From: Hormiphora californensis
Lineage: Eukaryota > Ctenophora > Tentaculata > Cydippida > Pleurobrachiidae
Direction: 5' to 3'
Assembly: GCA_020137815.1 (NCBI GenBank)
Contig: CM035354.1
Location: 558,001 to 622,000, forward strand
DNA: 64,000 nt
Shown here one piece after another: positions 57,711 through 64,000 of the stretch (position 1 is its first letter; the number at the start of each line of letters is the position of its first letter). The notes beneath the pieces are model-generated. The model did not search any database and was not told where the DNA came from. It worked only from the letters and a program-made list of their open reading frames with translations. A program made the translations under genes and the position numbers.

Positions 57711-58530
57711 TTAGAGCCGAGGAGGGCCTAAAGTCCTCCTCGCCAGCTCCACTGATCTCCCCGGGTCGGACGTAAGTAGGTCGAGTGTCGTCCGAGTCGT
57801 CCCGAATAACCTCATTCTCTCGCCAGAGGTTCGGGAGCAGTCCTGCATCCAATGTTGCAGGTCCTGTTGTTGTCCTGGACAGTATGGACATTCCGGGCTC
57901 ACGGCCTCATCTATCCGGTGTTGGTAGGCTCGGAAACCATTGTGGTGGCCCGATCGGAGACGAGCTATGAGTACCTGGTCCTTTCTCGTCGTTATGTCTT
58001 TGTCCGTGTCTTTATTATAGTTTTTGTAGGTCTCTGCAGTCCGCTGGTGTTGTACCGGCTCGTCCTTTATCACCCGCCGTATGTGGGCCTTCACGGCTGC
58101 GAAGGATACTGGCCTCTCACCCTGATTCTCCGTTTCCAGGGTGGTTGCGTCCTTGGCTGCCTTATCAGCTAGTTCGTTACCGGGAACATCCACATGGCTG
58201 GGGATCCACTGAATGGTAATGTCTGCTTTGCATCCACCCATACTGTGTAGTAATCCGGCAATTGTCGATGTCGGGTTTGTACTATTCATGCTATCGCATA
58301 GTGATTTGCTATCGGTACAGATTAGCACTCTCCAATACTGGGGGTGGGAGTGGAGCCAAGAGGACGCTGTCCTCATAGCTTCTAGCTCCTCCTCAAATGA
58401 TGAGGTGTGCGGTCGTCCTCTAGTCTTGATGGTGTCAAGTGCTGCTGTTGGTATATCGGAACTACATGAAAACAAACATTTGTCTTTTCCACTGATAATG
58501 AAGCTGCCTGAGCAGAAAGTTACATAGAAA
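57711..58530 (-). pseudogene. Non-LTR retrotransposon RNase H fragment
   Basis: The minus-strand frame contains RNase H motifs: EEELEAMRTASSWL, CTDSKSL and WIPSHVDVPGNELADKAAK, followed by a Cys/His knuckle (CPYCPGQQQDLQHWMQDC). The first catalytic Asp strand is missing; residues upstream of about 58480 look unrelated, so the copy is 5'-truncated. RNase H after a reverse transcriptase is typical of the I, R1 and Loa groups. It is not obviously continuous with the fragment at 56533-57359. Confidence 0.8.
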
Positions 58531-58667
58531 AAACACGCGAAGTAAAAAGGCACAAGACTAAAAACTGTACATATTTTCTGAATACATGATGAGTCCGATT
58601 CTTCAAGTGTCCTCAAATGGTCGACCTACCAATTCCTACTAAATATATATATTGTCACACAGCTGTT

Positions 58668-61600
58668 TTAGTTTGTAAAATAAAGCTTCACCGTGGATGT
58701 AATCTCAGCCCGACACATTGGACAGATAGAAACTATACCGCAGTCCGAACAACAACATACATGACCACACGGCAGAAAAGCAACCGAGGGAGGGGCATCC
58801 AGACAGATGCAGCATTCCTGCTCCGAAGCAACCATCTCCTTTTTCGATTGTTGTCGGACCAGTGCTCCTTTGGGGGGAGAGGGGGCACTTGGGGCACTGG
58901 GTGCTGACGGAGAGGGAGTCTGTTCGGGGGGTGCTGAGGCCCACGCAGGAGGTAGAACCTGGAGGGAGGGATAATGATACAATGATAATAACACTTGTTT
59001 TGTTCTAACCCTCCTTTACATTTGTAAAGTCTAGCTAAGCAAGATAACACTTGTTATATTCTAACCCGTCGCGGGGGTGCGGAGAGAGAGAGGGTCGAAC
59101 AAGGCAAGATAACAAGAATATTGAGAACAGGAATATTAATAATTTCGCAATATTTACCGATGGTCCCTGGTATTCTTCACCCTCAACAGGTTTCTCTAGA
59201 TTTGCAGCTTTCATTGCAGCATTAATTGCATCCTCTTCTTCCCTCAGGATCTTCTCTGGCTTACTTGCCATCAGCATTTGGTATTGGTACAACCAGAAGT
59301 TGGCCTGGAAAAGAGATAGAGGGTAAAAAACAAAGGAGACATATAACAGATGTCCATGAAGTTTGAGAAGTTAATTAAGGTGTTAATTAATGATTTGATT
59401 AATGAGATAATTAAGGTGTTAACTATCTGTCTACTCGACACTTACCAGTTCATCCTCAAACTGGTTTTCAATCATTTTAGCGTGTTCAGCAAGCTCCTCT
59501 CGTCTCTCATCCTGTTTAACCATCAATTGTGCCAGTAACCCAGCCATTTCCCCTCTCTGGCTTGCAACGTCAGTCATCACCTGGGGTGATATACGGGAGT
59601 GAGAAATCTGGCATCGGGTTAAAAAGTAGTGAGAAATCTGACATAGGATTAAAAAGTAGTGAGAAATCGGTTAGGGGAAGGAGGTTGTCATGAATGTGCT
59701 TGGGAGAGACTTGTTGATAGTGATTTGTGTCACACGTTGTGTGTTAGTGTTGACAGGTAGTACACAAGAGATGCATATTATAATCAAGAAAGATCTGCCT
59801 TCACAAATATTATAAATTCGGGCGGCCGAAAAATCCTATTTTATACTTTTTCAACGTCCTATGACACAGCAAGATCATACATTGCTACATTGCTAACAGA
59901 GACATAAAATAGCTAACTTACTAACCGCGAGTTAACAAGTCACTAAGTTACTTGGCTAACAGAGAGTTAACACTAACAAGTTACTAAGCTAACCTAGAGT
60001 TAACCGAGAGTTAACAAGTCACTAAGTACACACCCACCTGATCATCAAGGTCCTTCTGATTCTTCTCCAGTATTGTTAGCAGCATCAAATTCTCCTGAAC
60101 ACTCTCTATCTGGACAGTGAGCGCCTGGGAGGGGGGAGGGGAGGTGTAAATACATAAACATGTTAATGAAGGGTTTGAACATTTAAGATCTCTATCTGCA
60201 TTTAAGATCTCTATCTGGACATTGGACAGGGTGTGCTATTTTTCCCAACTCATAAACCAAATCCAATTTTCACATAGTTTACCCCTAGAATGAGTTCCTA
60301 CGATCATTCTAAAACATTTGGTAAAAAAATTTTAGTCCTACCCTGGCCCAATTACGTGGGCCGATGTATGCCCATATATGGGCATATTCATATCAAAAAA
60401 TGTTTTTTGGGGCGTTATTTCGAAAAAACCACACATATGAATCGACTCATGAGACTCAGTACAACCATTATTTCCAGTCTGCACCTTCAGAACTCCATTT
60501 TATAATGAAAATTTTTTTTTGTTTCATCTTTTTTTCTTGCACATTTTCCTACTTTGCAGTATTAGTGGAGACGAATTTTAACTTTTTGAGATTTTATTTG
60601 TCGGAATGCAAATTCCGGTTGTAACCGACTAATTTTGACCTGCTGAACACGATCCTGTTAATGAAAAAGCTCTCAAAATTGAAGAAAATGACCGAAATGA
60701 ACATTTTTAGTCAAAAATGAACATTTTTGGTCCAAAATGAACATTTTCAGGTCAAAAATGAACTTTGGCTAACTTTCATGATACACATCCATTCTGATCG
60801 GTATCAAACCGCTGAACACGACCCTGTCTATAAAAAGTTGATATAAAGAACATGCCAAACACTGGTGAAAAACACACATATTTTCCTTTTTTCGGTAAAA
60901 AAGTAAACTTTTTTAATCGCCTGGCCCACGTAATTGACATACACTACCCCAATTCCGTTTTCAGGATTTAGTAGACAATTGTCCATAGTTTCATATCTAC
61001 CCTTAACCTATTGGCCAAGTCGACAAAATTTTCACTTAGCACACCCTAGTAGACAGTCAGCGCCTACAGAGAGGGCAGAGGAGGTAGATTGAGTACAGTG
61101 ATGAGGAAGATATATTATATAGTTCTAACTCTAAATGTAAATGAAGGGTACTTAGAACAAGATATCTCTTGCTCTATCTCTCTTGCTCTAAACCACACTC
61201 AGTTATTTAAGTTGGTGCCTCTATCACACGAGGTCCACGTGTGATAGAGGCACTTATAACATCAGCCCCTTTCAGTATTATCATTATAATATGCTGCAGT
61301 ATTATCATTATATTATAATATGCTGCAGTATTAGCATTATATTATAATATGCTTTATTATCATTATATTATCTTGTGCTATGTTATCATTATAATATAAT
61401 AATACCTTGTATAATCTCTATTATAACAATGAAGGTTGTTACCTTGTAAAGTTTGTCGTGCTCCTGTTGAGCTGTGATAAAGAGTTGCCTCTGTAGTTCC
61501 TCGTCATCCAAAATCATTCCAAGTAGCGCCTTTTTATCTGACTCGAAACTGTTAACCTGATGGAAAACAAGGTTAATGAGTAGTTAATGGTTAAATGATT

Positions 61601-62855
61601 AGTAGATAATGGGTAATTATTGTATTATATAATCGATAGTTATTGGGTATAGAGTAGCCTGGAAAGGAAACCTCAAATCATTAGTCAAGAAAAAGGGTCA
61701 GATTTTGTTTTAGAGATTAACCAAGTTTGGGTAAATGACCCGGCCAAGAGGCGTGTGATCATTCGTCAGTTGGGTGGTTGGAAAAACGTTTGAGGCCAGG
61801 TGTATTAAAATTTAAAAAGAACAATAGATTTTTGTCTTGAGATAGAGAAATCAACCCATTTTTCATGAGATAATGATCTACTTCTAAAAATAGACAGTGT
61901 CTAGAGGACACCTACCACTCTCTTGTGAAGTTCGTCCTCATTCCTCTCCTCGTCCTGAACACTCCTGAACATCTCCATGAGCTGTTTGTCTGCATTAGCT
62001 ACAAAGCTATCCATCAGAGCCTCCTCTTCCAGCACCTTCTGCATCTCGTCTGATATGAACTTCATGTCCAATGTAGAGTCTGCCACGTACCTAACACACG
62101 AGAGAGAGTTTTAGAGAGAACTGTACCTAACACACGTACCTAACACACAGGAGAGAGTTTAGAGAGAACTGTTGGGAAGTGGGAAACCGGAAATAAGAAT
62201 GTTTGTTTTAGAACATTTTGCAGTTCGTAATGGTGACCAACTTTCCACTAGTTTACTGCTGCACGTCAGGAACCGACCGAATCAGGTAATACTGGTCCCT
62301 GATTGGCTAATAACCAGTCACGTGACCTAAATAACGAGTTCTGATTGGTTGTTTACTTGTTACTGCTGCACGTGCAGATATATTTCTTACTTTTTAAAGG
62401 TTTCCTCATCTTCCTTGATAAATGCAGCAAGCCGGTCTCTCTCTTCATTCCTCATCCTCTCAATCTCTCTTAGTATCTCATCCGCAACTATATCTTTCTG
62501 AAAAGGACAACGACGTGTGAAATCATTTACACTCCTAAATTAGACAATTAGCAATTATCATTAGCGAATCTAGACTTGCTATAATTGTACTTACGTCCTC
62601 GACTTCTTTGAGCGCTTCCCTAATGTTTGCCATCTTGATACTCTCTTGCCCCGCTAGGTACTCAGACAACTTCTTCTTCTCTTTGTTCTCCTCGGCCTCC
62701 ATTTTCTGTTTCAATCTCCTCATTCTTGCTTCCTCAACCTTAGAAGACCCATCTGTCATCTTCTGGAGTGCCTCCTCTTCCTCTTTTAATCGGGCTAGAA
62801 TCTCCGCCTGTTCGGCTGCTTCCTTTTCCTGTCTTTTCAGCATTGCTTCCTCAGC
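58668..62855 (-). CDS. LRSAM1: RING E3 ligase with coiled coils, LRSAM1-like, 5' end missing
   Basis: Eight exons join in frame: 62595-62855, 62391-62497, 61916-62090, 61443-61556, 60038-60124, 59446-59580, 59158-59304 and 58668-58958 (TAA), giving 438 residues. Most of it is Glu/Lys-rich coiled coil. Then come NFWLYQYQML, a stretch of overlapping PSAP motifs (TPSPSAPSAPSAPSPP) and a C-terminal RING (CCICLDAPPSVAFLPCGHVC, CCSDCG, CPMC). Coiled coil, P(S/T)AP and C-terminal RING in this order match LRSAM1, which ubiquitinates TSG101 through its P(S/T)AP motif and acts in endosomal sorting and xenophagy. The leucine-rich repeats and a clear SAM domain are not visible. The first exon here starts at an acceptor, so upstream exons exist, possibly outside the window. 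Confidence 0.7.
60226..61048. mobile_element. Possible insertion in an intron of the RING gene
   Basis: AGGGTGTGCTA at about 60226 and TAGCACACCCT at about 61037 form short inverted ends around AT-rich sequence with TGAACATTTT repeats. No coding capacity. The intron is otherwise short-repeat sequence. Confidence 0.45.
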
Positions 62856-63124
62856 CTGAAGGGAGGGGAGGGGGTCAAGACAACAGGTGGGGGCGAAGAC
62901 AAAATGGGAGGGTAAGATAATGCAAAACAGACAGAATGGGTGGCAGTAGAAGGATTAGGCCAGATCATTGTCGTTAACACGTGCATGTAATTGCATGGCG
63001 CTACGAGGACAATAACCAGAGAGAGGGAGGGTAATAGCATATATTATAGAGATATATATTCTTATGGAGCCCAGTTTTTTTCTTGTTCTTCTCTCCTTAC
63101 TAACTCGCTATTCCATCTTTAGCA

Positions 63125-63793
63125 ATGTTTAATATAGCGTTAGTGTTGGCCGCCCTCCTGAACCCTACCGCAGGGATGACATCTCAACTAGAGGTCACCT
63201 CCGTGTCTGCTAAAACACTATACTACAACCAGAATTACAGCCCCGAGAAGATTCTGGATGGGGACCCGGACAGTTACTATCACTCTGCAGACCACTCTAC
63301 TGAGCAGTGGTTGTGGTTGGTGTTAACCCTCCCTGGCTATGTTTACCAAGTTACCATTAATAACAGGTGAACACCCATGAAGTGACCTGATTGTGGTATC
63401 TTTACAAGCTTGGTGGATGGGTGGGTTACCACTACGTCGAGTGAGCCTGAGCTTTAATTCACCTTCAAATTCCAATAACGTCACCCTGTTTCAGGTTGGA
63501 AAACCAGAATAGAGATGCCAGTGACCCCATCTATAAGGCCATGCGAGATAGAATAATCGGCACCAAGGTTGTTCTAATTGGTTACCATGACAACATCACG
63601 TGTGGCTGGATAAACCAGACACAAGAGGACGCACGATCAGTTCAGGACCAGACTTATTCTCTTATGTGTGGTGGGAGGGAGGCTATAACAAGAGCGATAT
63701 GGTTGGTGGACCGATCACCGGAGAACGGGTTTGATGGATCTACTGTTATTATGAACATCGCCGGAGTAACTGTTCATGGTGACCCACTAACCC
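63125..63793 (+). CDS. Secreted fucolectin/discoidin-like protein, 3' end outside window
   Basis: Exon 1 is 63125-63366 and exon 2 is 63495-63793, joined in phase, about 180 visible residues. A signal peptide (MFNIALVLAALLNPTAG) leads into a galactose-binding-like fold: SPEKILDGDPDSYYHSAD, WLWLVLTLPGYVYQVTINNR and, in exon 2, IGTKVVLIGYHDN with a later Cys pair. The DGD segment and the VTINNR strand are typical of fucolectin (FTP) and F5/8-type C domains, which bind sugars. Two possible N-glycosylation sites (NIT, NQT) are present. The donor at 63794 is followed by a near-copy at 63835, both in GTAAGTATTCTGGGAGGTT. The gene starts about 270 bp from the RING gene's first visible exon, on the opposite strand. 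Confidence 0.7.
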
Positions 63794-64000
63794 GTAAGTA
63801 TTCTGGGAGGTTCATGGTGACCTAGTACTAACCGGTAAGTATTCTGGGAGGTTGGGCATGCAGGTATATAGGGAAGGGGTACTTTTTAGTTTGTGAACCA
63901 CATTTAGTGTTAATAGTTCCAAGTTTTAAACGCAGAACGCACCTGGGCACTGTGTCTGTTGTTTAATCCGAGAAATCTTTTCTAAATACTAGCAAGGAAC

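Overview
The window is nuclear DNA of an invertebrate animal. Evidence: many small exons joined by GT-AG introns with consistent phases; animal-type families (a Polycomb-type chromodomain protein, a multi-Tudor protein, acid sphingomyelinase with a saposin domain, a rhodopsin-like receptor, a fucolectin-like secreted protein, a RING protein resembling LRSAM1); and heavy loading with (CT)n tracts, minisatellites, fold-back elements and non-LTR retrotransposon remnants. I cannot name the species or phylum. All exon models below were built by eye from splice sites and reading phase.

Layout. 1-13.4 kb: a plus-strand coiled-coil gene, entering from the left, with two phase-compatible alternative 3' terminal exons (a basic soluble tail at 12365-12641, a membrane-spanning tail at 13160-13424). 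Its introns hold CT tracts, three inverted-repeat elements, a minisatellite and a homopolymer-degraded block that looks like a mis-assembled second allele. 13.4-24.2 kb: gene-poor. A 33-bp satellite of about 140 copies is split by a transposon, followed by a nested pair of transposons; all three show 8-bp target duplications and G-run/C-run ends. 24.6-27.3 kb: minus-strand Polycomb-like chromobox gene. 27.3-29 kb: microsatellites and a 24-bp minisatellite. 29.0-35.7 kb: minus-strand Tudor/CCCH protein (13 exons, 1589 residues). 36.2-40.5 kb: minus-strand acid sphingomyelinase (11 exons, 592 residues). 40.8-42.1 kb: near-perfect 1.34-kb palindrome. 44-46 kb: broken membrane-glycoprotein-like gene. 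46.4-51.4 kb: a duplicated pair of small secreted-protein genes, with large insertions present only in the first copy. 51.5-52.3 kb: receptor exon. 53.5-57.5 kb: 4-kb transposon-like element built of a 710-bp segment in alternating orientation, carrying a broken reverse-transcriptase tail. 57.7-58.5 kb: RNase H fragment of another retroelement. 58.7-62.9 kb: minus-strand RING/coiled-coil gene. 63.1 kb to the end: plus-strand secreted lectin-like gene, running off the right edge.

The genes do not form a pathway; this is an ordinary mixed animal locus. The unusual content is structural: G-run-ended 8-bp-TSD elements, several kilobase-scale palindromes, and host splice sites lying against or inside repeats. 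Possible functional threads are germline/chromatin (Tudor, chromobox) and secreted or lysosomal proteins (sphingomyelinase, Cys-rich pair, lectin), but nothing in the sequence links them.
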